Source: Theocolax elegans (Eukaryota; Arthropoda; Insecta; Hymenoptera; Cerocephalidae). Taken from it: DNA of 64,000 nucleotides. Under the pieces are notes generated by a model. The model saw nothing but the letters and a program-made list of their open reading frames with translations. It made no database searches and was not told the origin of the DNA. The position numbers were made by a program, and so were the translations under genes. The stretch lies in assembly GCA_026168455.1 (NCBI GenBank), contig CM047430.1:74267006-74331005 (forward strand). Reading direction: 5' to 3'. Of this stretch, positions 21,477 through 31,006 are shown in pieces (within the stretch, counting starts at the first letter, position 1; each line of letters starts with the position of its first letter).

Positions 21477-22894
21477 CGTCGTTCCCCGATAAGAAGGTGC
21501 TACCTCGGAATCCGGTTGTAAAAGGTCCTACCTCGGAGTCCGGTTATAAAAGGTGCTACCTCGGAGTCCGGTTATAAAAGGTGCTACCTCGGAGTCCGGT
21601 TATAAAAGGTGCTACCTTGGAGTCCGGTTATAAAAGGTGCTAACTCGGAGTCCGGTTATAAAAGGTGATAACTCAGGAGCGAAATTTCAGTCTATGATTT
21701 TAAGTTGGTACTACTGCAAGTGTAAGCTCAGCAATAAGATTGACAATTGTTTTTGGCAATTTTATAAAAGATTGTTTTTATTTATCTATTAGTTATTTAT
21801 TATTATTTAGTAGTACCTATGCGTATATCATCAAAAAATTTAAATAAACGTAATTCAGGTAAAGTTATTATTTAGTTTGAATATATTTTAAACTGTTTCT
21901 TTTTATATTTTAATCTCCAAAATAAGAAAATTACGTCGACATATATATGTACTAAACTTTGATAATATCATATATAGATTCAATAGATAATCATTGATAA
22001 ATTATAAAATTATAAATTATACTACTGCAAAAGTTAAAAAACTAATTATGATGAGTAGTAACTGCAGAAAATACATGGTAAATAATAATTAAGTATGTTT
22101 AACCCCCCTGCGTACGCGTAATATACAAATCACGTATATTTTGGACGAGATATCTCGGGATACTGCGCCAGGGGGTTAAATGATAAAAATATAAGCTAAA
22201 TGCGTAAATTTTAATAATTTCTCGCAAACTGTCATTTTTCGCAATTTTAATTTTAATTTGATAAATGTAATTTAACACTGATACCTCTTAAACTCTCAAC
22301 TATTCAATTTTGGCGGTTGTATTCGAATCATTTTGTACCTTATTCCATTTCTCTCCCTTGTTTAACTCTAGCGAAAAAATCTCACTCCGTAAAACAGAAC
22401 CTTCGGCAGTTGTGTCGAAATGTATTATAAAAATTGAGTTATTTAAAACCAACAATTGACTAAAGTGTATATTTCATCTATTTTGTTTTAATTATAATTA
22501 TTATAAACATTATGTTACGGTATTAAGTTTTACGATATATTGTTAAATTCCGCATTAAAAATAAGAGTACAACGTTAAATAATAGATAAATAAAAATAAT
22601 CTTTTATAAAATTGCCAAAAAACAATTGTCAATATTATTGCTGAGCTAAACCGGCAGTAGTACCAACTTAAAATCATAGACGAAAAATTCGTTCCTGAGT
22701 TATCACCTTTTATAACCGGACTCCGAGTTAGCACCTTTTAAAACCGGACTCCGAGGTAGCACCTTTTATAACCGGACTCCGAGGTAGCACCTTTTATAAC
22801 CGGGCTCCGAAGTAGCACCTTTTATAACCGGATTCCGAGGTAGCACCTTTTATAATCGGATTCCGAGGTAGCACCTTCTTATCGGGGAACGACG
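21477..22894. mobile_element. Foldback element with inverted arrays of 28-bp subrepeats
   Basis: The outer ends are CGTCGTTCCCCGATAAG and its exact complement. ATAT is duplicated on both sides (21473-21476, 22895-22898), and the empty site is intact at about 37387 in the other LTR. Each arm of about 330 bp begins with about seven tandem 28-bp units (GGTGCTACCTCGGAGTCCGG...), inverted on the other side. The arms continue through ACAATTGTTTTTGGCAATTT and its complement. No transposase is present. The tandem-repeat terminal arms match the architecture of FB-type foldback transposons. Confidence 0.9.
22103..22175. mobile_element. 73-bp TTAA-flanked mini-palindrome (piggyBac-like MITE?)
   Basis: TTAA at 22099-22102 and 22176-22179 flanks a short segment starting CCCCCCTGCGTACGCG and ending ACTGCGCCAGGGGG, with inner CACGTATATT and GATATCTCG palindromes. 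TTAA duplication with CCC/GGG termini is the piggyBac superfamily signature. It is nested within the foldback element. Very short, so chance cannot be excluded. Confidence 0.45.
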
Positions 22895-24234
22895 ATATTA
22901 ACACATTATAGAATAAAAAAAAATACACAAGGTTATTTTATTATATACATTAATAATCAATAATTGAAATAGGAATCATTATAAGTAAATGCAGATAAAA
23001 TAAAAAAATGGTTGTCGTTTAAAACATGAATTATAGTTACTAAATTGTAATTCAAACCGTGAATATTTCAATTCAAATACAATGTAACGAATAATTATTA
23101 TAAATAAATTGTAATATGTAATAATAATTGTTTTAAAAGAAAAACGGTTGGTTCAGCAATCGAAATAACATAAAATACCAGGTTTGCCTTTACGAATAAT
23201 ACAAGCGTATAGATAGCCGAAAAGAATATACCTTAAGTACCCAAATATATAGATATATATATGTATATATATATATATGTGTGTGTATATTCGGTGAGGA
23301 ACGAAGGTCCGCCTTGAACGTGGGTAACGGTGTCAGATTGCCGTATAATGTCCTGCTAGACCTGCGGGCGTCGACGTTAGATGTGTATGCTGTTGGAGCT
23401 CGACGATTTCCAGATGTCGAAGTCGTAGTTCCTCGACTATGGCTTGTAGATGTCAATGATACGCCTCGATTCCTCTTGTGATTTTTAATACGTATTACTT
23501 AAAGTTCAAGTAGCAGAGCCACGCCCTCGGATAAAAATCAAAGAGTTGTCCAGCAGAGCTTCGCCTTGCGAAAGCTTTAGATGAAAATTTAGGAGTGCCT
23601 GTGTCTCTTCTGGGTCCTCTTTATATACCCTAAAATCCTATGCATCTGTCCTTGTCTTACGCTTCGCCTTGTCTTACACTTTGCCTTATATGGAGATGTG
23701 TAAGTAGTTCTCGATTTTTCTGTGCTTGCACCCGATTGGACCGTTAGATGTGCGTAGTTAAAAATTATCGAATCCCATGCATTTTCTGTATCGCTTCGTA
23801 GTTAATTCGGAGAATTTGCTGTCCCCCTTTTATTACTGCGACGTTACCCAAAGAACGGCTTAATTTATTACTTCCTTCTAATGCTCGAATTTTCTAGTCG
23901 ATGTTTCCCATTGCCGGCTCTTCTCCGAGCATTGATTTTAGTGTGCAGTACAAAAAAACTCTTGCGTAACCCTTCGTTTCGATCTCACTATCGGCGATCC
24001 CGCTTATATGCGTATTGGCTTTGAATAATATCTTCAACTCTACTTATCAGTCTCTTTTTCGTTTGAAACACTCGTAAAATAATCTGTTCCTTAGCTCTAT
24101 TTTATATTACTGCATTTATTTAGAATCAATCTTTATCAACCTTATTTTGTTCGTCTTCTACGCCGTATTTTTATTCTAAACTACGCAGTACTTTTTACGA
24201 AAAATAATAATATAATTTTCGTCGGGACGCGACA

Positions 24235-24250
24235 ACTCCCCCCCTTTTTA
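24235..24250 (-). promoter_or_regulatory. Polypurine tract of element B
   Basis: On the minus strand TAAAAAGGGGGGGAGT directly abuts the 3' LTR (TGTCGCGTCC). This is the expected plus-strand primer for reverse transcription and fixes the LTR boundary. The same tract occurs at 13713-13729 in the B fragment. Confidence 0.9.
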
Positions 24251-25113
24251 AAAACGACGCCCTCGTCGTTGATCAATATAATTATTATATTATTATTTCT
24301 CTTAACATAAGATATCATACTTAATTTTAAATTATAAACATTATTTCGATTAATTTTTCTTTATTTCTTATGGTGAACTTTATAAACCATATTACAATTA
24401 TTTATTTCGTAGTTCAACTTTGTTTGTTATTACGTTACATACTTCGAGTACATTATTTCAAACAGTTTAACAGTATTGATATAATTCACCTATACAAATA
24501 GATACGTAATAAAAAAAATTTTATTATTACAATTTTTATTCTAGATATTCCGAAAAATTGTATAATTATTATTAAATGTGTTTTCTATAGTTAACAAAAA
24601 AATTTATTTATCTTTAGTTTGTACCCTTAATTTTTAGTATACATCAAGTCATGTTAAAAATATATGTTACTAGTATTTTTTTTTTCGTAGCCACATATTT
24701 TTTTTTACAAAATTTTCAATTTTCTTCTATAATATTTGTATGCTTACTTATATATTTTCTAAAAAGTTAAACAAAAGAGTTAAATATTAGTTTACTTTTT
24801 TTTTACATTTATTCAATTAATAATTCTACTGTTACGAATTGTTGAAGAGAAGAAAAAAAAAAATTTCCTATTCTCCCTTTAATGTGAACAATGTTAGTAT
24901 ATCCTATCTTGATAATATATTTATATATTTTTATAAAAGGATTAGGAGTGAAGAAAATTTAATTTTCTTTGCTCCCCCTCCCCACCAAACTAAAACGAAC
25001 ACATAATTTTTTTACTTTTTTTTTTTTTTTTAGAATTTTCTTTTCAGCCATTATAAACAAAGATTCACTTTTAATAGAATATAATATATAATTAAGAAAT
25101 AGTTAATTTAGTT

Positions 25114-25332
25114 TCATAAGAAAAAGATACAATCGATACAAATGAAAAAAAATAAAATGAGCATTACATAAGTGACAGTGCGAAAATTGAGTAGGCTAAG
25201 TAGGCCCATATAGAACCATCCTCCTATATCTTGAGAGAAAGAGTAGACTACACTGAATAAACGGTATGACAGAATAACCCAAACATTTACGGAACTGCCC
25301 GATGCTTGCGCATCATAGAATTGTGGTACCAA
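25114..25332 (-). CDS. Small hydrophobic open frame in the 3' region of element B
   Basis: This is a 72-codon frame in the sense orientation of element B, from an ATG. It has a mixed N-terminal half (MVPQFYDAQASGSS) and a C-terminal half rich in I, F, L and C (VMLILFFFICIDCIFFL) that would suit a membrane anchor. An identical frame sits at 14592-14810 in the B fragment. Those two copies are almost identical along their whole length, so conservation of the frame is no evidence of selection. No family is recognised. It may be chance in AT-rich DNA. Confidence 0.2.
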   Translation of the reverse strand: MVPQFYDAQASGSSVNVWVILSYRLFSVVYSFSQDIGGWFYMGLLSLLNFRTVTYVMLILFFFICIDCIFFL

Positions 25333-26502
25333 CGTTCGTTTTTATTAATTAATTCCTAATACATTTTAATTTATTAATTTATTAATTAATTTATTACTTA
25401 ATTCCATTGTTTCACGTTAAAATGACTAATTTACACTCTTTTTATTTTTATATTTTGAGGAATTATTTAAATATTCGTCATTTTCTTGATTTTATTTAAA
25501 CTAACAACTGTAGAAACTTATTTGTTATGTTCAAGTAATATAAAGAGAAATCGTTTGAATTTCTTTACTTTTTATTTTCCAATGAAAGAATATTTATTTT
25601 GAATAATATTTAAATAAATTCACCAGAATTTTATTACTAATGATATTATTTTTGTATTTTTTTTTTGCTACACATTGTATTATTGGTAATATAAACACGA
25701 GAAAAATATTATTTATCTGTATCAATTATCATTGGATATCCTGAAATGTTTTATAAAATTTTTTAAATTTATTCTAAACAATTAACATACTTATTGTTTA
25801 TAAATAAGAGGAAAATATTCTAACGTGCCTGTCTTAGGTTTTATATTATTAGTTCTATATAAAACTTAAATAATCGTATGGAATTAATCGTATGAAAATA
25901 AGTGTTGTTTTATTTTTTTAAACCTTTTTATTGTATATACATTGTTTGTTTTAATCAGTTTTATGAACAAAGTATTAGATTGAACACTAGTATGAACTGC
26001 ATTGGCATAAATACTAAATTGTACAATTTTAATTATTATTGTTTTTATTAATAGTTGAATTTTGAACTTTATCCACAAAATTAACAAATTAATCGAATTT
26101 TCTGCATTTTTTTATTAAAATCAACATTAGAAATATTCTCATACTTTGATTTTGAATCGATGATTTTATCCGACATGTGTATTGATACTATTTGTGAGTT
26201 CACTTTACTTAATTACTTTAATTAATGAAGTTTTAAACCTTTTTTTTTTTAATTATTAATTTTAAAATTCTTTCTTTTCCCTCCTCTTCTCGTTTCTCTG
26301 CAATCGTTGTTTTGTTGTACAGATTCTCCTGTGTCCATTGAGTCTAGTGTTAGATTTTTTTGTTTCTAGTATGCTAAACTCTCCTTATATATTTATACCT
26401 GCGCGACCAGTAAGAAAATATGACTAATTAACAGAATTACTAGAGTCAAGGTGAGTTCAGTTGTATTTGTTTATATAGGTTTACATTTTAAATGGTATGT
26501 AA

Positions 26503-27315
26503 GAAGGATAAGTGACCGTGTTGCTGGAGCATTTACCGCAACGAGGAGGAAAGGGTGCAACTAAGCACTCCTTAGGAAGGATAAGTGATGGTGTTGCTGG
26601 AGCATTTACCGCAACGAGGAGGAAAGGGTGCAACTAAGCACTCCTTAGGAAGGATAAGTGATGGTGTTGCTGGAGCATTTACCGCAACGAGGAGGAAAGG
26701 GTGCAACTAAGCACTCCTTAGGAAGGATAAGTGACGCCTGAGGTTGCCTGGACCATTTACCGCAACGAGGAGGAAAGGGTGCAATCAAGCACATCCTTAG
26801 GAAGGATAAGTGACGGTGTTGCTGGACCATTTACCGCAACGAGGAGGAAAGGGTGCAATCAGCACTCCTTAGGAAGGATAAGTGACGGTGTTGCTGGACC
26901 ATTTACCGCAACGAGGAGGAAGGGTGCAATCAAGCACTCCTTAGGAAGGATAAGTGACAGGTGTTGCTGGACCATTTACCGCAACGAGGAGGAAAGGGTG
27001 CAATCAAGCACTCCTTAGGAAGGATAAGTGACAGTGTTGCTGGATCATTTACCGCAACGAGGAGGAAAGGGTGCAATCAAGCACTCCTTAGGAAGGATAA
27101 GTGACAGTGTTGCTGGATCATTTACCGCAACGAGGAGGAAAGGGTGCATCAAGCACTCCTTAGGAAGGATAAGTGACAGTGTTGCTGGACCATTTACCGC
27201 AACGAGGAGGAAAGGGTGCAATCAAGCACTCCTTAGGAAGGATAAGTGACAGTGTTGCTGGACTTTACCGCAACGAGGAGGAAAGGGTGCAATCAAGCAC
27301 TCCTTAGGAAGGATA
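26503..27315. repeat. 73-bp minisatellite, about 11 units, indel-rich
   Basis: Head-to-tail units of 73 bp, each with two small hairpins (GTGC/GCAC and TTGC/GCAA). Unlike its sister array at 28284 it has many one- or few-base indels, such as an odd insertion at about 26730-26750 and missing bases at about 26860, 26921, 27150 and 27263. That is more like uncorrected sequence than natural divergence. Confidence 0.95.
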
Positions 27316-28283
27316 GGATATAGGTTTTAGGTTTAGTGATGTGTTAGACTCCAATGATTCTATTTTATTGTAAATCATTTTTTTTTTATATATATATAAA
27401 TTCACCAGAATTTTTTACTAATGATATTATTTTTGTATTTTTTTTTTTGCTACACATTGTATTATTGGTAATATAACACGAGAAAAATATTATTTATCTG
27501 TATCAATTATCATTGGATATCCTGAAATGTTTTATAAAATTTTTTAAATTTATTCTAAACAATTAACATACTTATTGTTTATAAATAAGAGGAAAATATT
27601 CTAACGTGCCTGTCTTAGGTTTTATATTATTAGTTCTATATAAAACTTAAATAATCGTATGGAATTAATCGTATGAAAATAAGTGTTGTTTTATTTTTTT
27701 AAACCTTTTTATTGTATATACATTGTTTGTTTTAATCAGTTTTATGAACAAAGTATTAGATTGAACACTAGTATGAACTGCATTGGCATAAATACTAAAT
27801 TGTACAATTTTAATTATTATTGTTTTTATTAATAGTTGAATTTTGAACTTTATCCACAAAATTAACAAATTAATCGAATTTTCTGCATTTTTTTTATTAA
27901 AATCAACATTAGAAATATTCTCATACTTTGATTTTGAATCGATGATTTTATCCGACATGTGTATGATACTATTTGTGAGTTCACTTTACTTAATTACTTT
28001 AATTAATGAAGTTTTAAACCTTTTTTTTTTTAATTATTAATTTTAAAATTCTTTCTTTTCCCTCCTCTTCTCGTTTCTCTGCAATCGTTGTTTTGTTGTA
28101 CAGATTCTCCTGTGTCCATTGAGTCTAGTGTTAGATTTTTTTTGTTTCTAGTATGCTAAACTCTCCTTATATATTTATACCTGCGCGACCAGTAAGAAAA
28201 TATGACTAATTAACAGAATTACTAGAGTCAAGGTGAGTTCAGTTGTATTTGTTTATATAGGTTTACATTTTAAATGGTATGTA

Positions 28284-29097
28284 AGAAGGATAAGTGACCG
28301 TGTTGCTGGAGCATTTACCGCAACGAGGAGGAAAGGGTGCAACTAAGCACTCCTTAGGAAGGATAAGTGATGGTGTTGCTGGAGCATTTACCGCAACGAG
28401 GAGGAAAGGGTGCAACTAAGCACTCCTTAGGAAGGATAAGTGATGGTGTTGCTGGAGCATTTACCGCAACGAGGAGGAAAGGGTGCAACTAAGCACTCCT
28501 TAGGAAGGATAAGTGATGGTGTTGCTGGACCATTTACCGCAACGAGGAGGAAAGGGTGCAATCAAGCACTCCTTAGGAAGGATAAGTGACAGTGTTGCTG
28601 GACCATTTACCGCAACGAGGAGGAAAGGGTGCAATCAAGCACTCCTTAGGAAGGATAAGTGACGGTGTTGCTGGACCATTTACCGCAACGAGGAGGAAAG
28701 GGTGCAATCAAGCACTCCTTAGGAAGGATAAGTGACAGTGTTGCTGGACCATTTACCGCAACGAGGAGGAAAGGGTGCAATCAAGCACTCCTTAGGAAGG
28801 ATAAGTGACAGTGTTGCTGGATCATTTACCGCAACGAGGAGGAAAGGGTGCAATCAAGCACTCCTTAGGAAGGATAAGTGACAGTGTTGCTGGATCATTT
28901 ACCGCAACGAGGAGGAAAGGGTGCAATCAAGCACTCCTTAGGAAGGATAAGTGACAGTGTTGCTGGACCATTTACCGCAACGAGGAGGAAAGGGTGCAAT
29001 CAAGCACTCCTTAGGAAGGATAAGTGACAGTGTTGCTGGATCTTTTACCGCAACGAGGAGGAAAGGGTGCAATCAAGCACTCCTTAGGAAGGATAGG
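28284..29097. repeat. 73-bp minisatellite, 11 units, clean copy
   Basis: It shows eleven regular units. The first three share GGAGCATT and CAACTAAGC variants, the rest GGACCATT/GGATCATT and CAATCAAGC variants. The gradient of variants is the same order as in 26503-27315, so the two arrays are copies of each other. Confidence 0.95.
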
Positions 29098-29666
29098 ATA
29101 TAGGTTTTAGGTTTAGTGATGTGTTAGACTCCAATGATTCTATTTTATTGTAAATCATTTTTTTTTTTATATATATATATAACAATTAAATTTAAATTTG
29201 ACTAAGTTCAACTGACATTGAAAATTTAAACCTTTTTCTTACTTTCCTTTGTACATTAACATCATTGTTATCTTAGGCGAGAAGAGTAAAGAGAAAAAGA
29301 CCTTTTTTTTTTGTTATTTGCTTTATTCGTTTCTAGTTTAATAATCGCGTATTTATTTAATTTAAGTGAGTGTATGCTTTTCTTGTAATGATCTTTCCGT
29401 ATAATAAAAAATATTATTTCCTTGTAGTTTATTTTCGCCGTTAATTTAGATATATACACTATTATTTTTATATCGTTTTTTTTTTGTATAAAGTCAGATA
29501 AATTGAAATAATTTTATTTTAAGTTGAATGTATGCCAATTGTGATTACAAGATAATAAATATTATTCTATTGACAACTTTTAGAACTGTAAAATATATAT
29601 ATAAGTGCGTATACATATTTTCAAGCACATTGGGGCTATTATATATTATCTACCTATGTTTAGGCA

Positions 29667-30968
29667 CTACAAAGGTTCCATATATGAATATCTTAACCTA
29701 TTAACATGCACTATTTTCGTTTTATTATGAGCTAGCTCTATTTTTACATTTCCCTTGTTATTAACTATTTCTAAAATCCGATGTGGTCCAGTATATTGAT
29801 CGCCTAGTTTGTATTTCTTCCCTCCTTTTAATAACCAGACATTATCCCCTGTCTGAAATTCTTGATGATTGGCTTTCCTGTCGTAATAGAATTTTGACCT
29901 ATGTTTAGAAGCTATTAATTTTTCTCGCGCGATTCCCTGTATTTCGTTTAAACGTTGTCGTAAATTTATAATGTAATCATCATACGTTGGAACTCGTTCT
30001 CGTGGGTCTAAAGGTTCGTTTGATGGTAGTCGCGCTTTTCGTGCAAAAACAATTTCAAAAGGCGTGTAGAGATGACCCTCCTGTACCGACGTATTATATG
30101 AAAACGCGGCTAATTCGCATAACTCATCCCATGAGTCATTTCTTTCTATCATTGTTTTTAAATAATCTGCTAAGCTGCTATGAAAACGCTCAACGGAGTT
30201 GGACTGAGGGTGATAAGCCGTGGTTTTAACTTGTTTAATCTTAAAAATTTTCGCTACTTCTCTCATCAGACTACTTAAAAATGAGGTACCTTGGTCGGAG
30301 ATAATTAACAACGGGGCGCTAAAAATTGAAAAGTGTCGACGGACTAACGCTTCGGCGATCATTGCCGCGGTCGCGTCTGGTATGGGTATCGCCATACAGT
30401 ATTTTGAAAGGTTACATTGAATGGTTAATATATTATTGTTATTATTTCGAGATCTGGGAAATGGTCCCACAAGATCGACCGATATGGATTCCATAGCCGA
30501 GTACGGAGTATCTGTTATTATCATACGTTGTTTAGTTTTAACACGAACCAATTTTTTTAGTTGGCAAGTTAAACAATGTCTAATGTAGTTTTGTACATCT
30601 TTCTTAATGTCTGGCCAATAAAAACGTTGTTTTATACGTTTATAGGTTTTTGTTACCCCTTTATGTCCTGCACAAGCAGACTCGTGCATTTCGCGAATAA
30701 TATTTTCCCTATTACTCTCTTCCACACATTTTATGAATCCTAAACAAATAATTATTTTTACATTAATTTTTCGTAGGGTTATACTTATTTGTTTCAATAT
30801 TTCGTTCCATGAAACGTTTTCAATAAATTCGCTCTTTGCGATACTTATTGAACGTAATTTTTCTTTTAATATAATATTTTTCAAATTTAATAGATTCGTT
30901 TTTAGATTGTTAATAATTTCTGAAGTACTCAGTCGCTCTTCGTCACGTAACACCATAGCAAAATGCAT
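29667..30968 (-). CDS. Pol of element B, integrase portion (frame-separated)
   Basis: The integrase inserts the reverse-transcribed element into chromosomal DNA in the nucleus. The 433 residues counted from the first Met show the zinc-binding HHCC domain (H95, H102, C132, C135) and the catalytic core with D165, D225 and E260, an exact D-35-E spacing. They end with a C-terminal GPH-type module near residue 393 (YTGPHRILE), comparable to the GPY/F domain of Ty3 integrases. All catalytic residues are present. The frame is open upstream of this Met to at least 31010 and overlaps the end of the RT frame. The Met is therefore unlikely to be a true start: this is the C-terminal part of Pol separated by a one-base frame change near 31010-31020. 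No env follows. Confidence 0.95.
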   Translation of the reverse strand: MHFAMVLRDEERLSTSEIINNLKTNLLNLKNIILKEKLRSISIAKSEFIENVSWNEILKQISITLRKINVKIIICLGFIKCVEESNRENIIREMHESACAGHKGVTKTYKRIKQRFYWPDIKKDVQNYIRHCLTCQLKKLVRVKTKQRMIITDTPYSAMESISVDLVGPFPRSRNNNNNILTIQCNLSKYCMAIPIPDATAAMIAEALVRRHFSIFSAPLLIISDQGTSFLSSLMREVAKIFKIKQVKTTAYHPQSNSVERFHSSLADYLKTMIERNDSWDELCELAAFSYNTSVQEGHLYTPFEIVFARKARLPSNEPLDPRERVPTYDDYIINLRQRLNEIQGIAREKLIASKHRSKFYYDRKANHQEFQTGDNVWLLKGGKKYKLGDQYTGPHRILEIVNNKGNVKIELAHNKTKIVHVNRLRYSYMEPL

Positions 30969-31006
30969 TTTTCCGTTTTTGTTATTGATTCTTATTTCTC
31001 CTGGAT

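Larger units (their letters stand above)
21087..24234 (-). repeat. 3' LTR of element B, carrying a nested foldback insertion
   Basis: It matches 37009-38583 outside two differences. The 1418-bp insertion at 21477-22894 is missing from the right LTR. A 149-bp segment (24062-24210) present here and in the B fragment at 13231-13712 is deleted from the right LTR. Ends are TGTCACGTCC and ACGCGACA. The short open frames around 23190-23481 are shared with the right LTR and are not considered genes. Confidence 0.95.
24251..29666 (-). other. Long 3' non-coding region of element B
   Basis: These 5.4 kb lie between the integrase stop and the polypurine tract and are very AT-rich. The segment 25617-27397 is repeated in tandem as 27398-29175, each with an 11-unit 73-bp minisatellite. 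No env-like, transmembrane-plus-fusion or other large frame is found. The only open frame worth noting is the 72-codon one at 25114-25332. The fragment at 13730-18179 has the same region without the tandem duplication. Confidence 0.85.

Noticed and set aside
23190..23481. LTR-internal ORFs (also 37733-37979) as genes
   Set aside because: They are duplicated only because the LTRs are duplicated; sense and antisense frames overlap with microsatellite-derived termini and have no recognised domain.
26503..29097. CRISPR-like array
   Set aside because: The units are contiguous 73-bp tandem repeats without variable spacers, in eukaryotic retrotransposon context.
24251..29666. env gene of element B
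   Set aside because: No frame long enough, no signal peptide, furin-like site or fusion motif is visible; only a 72-codon hydrophobic frame exists.
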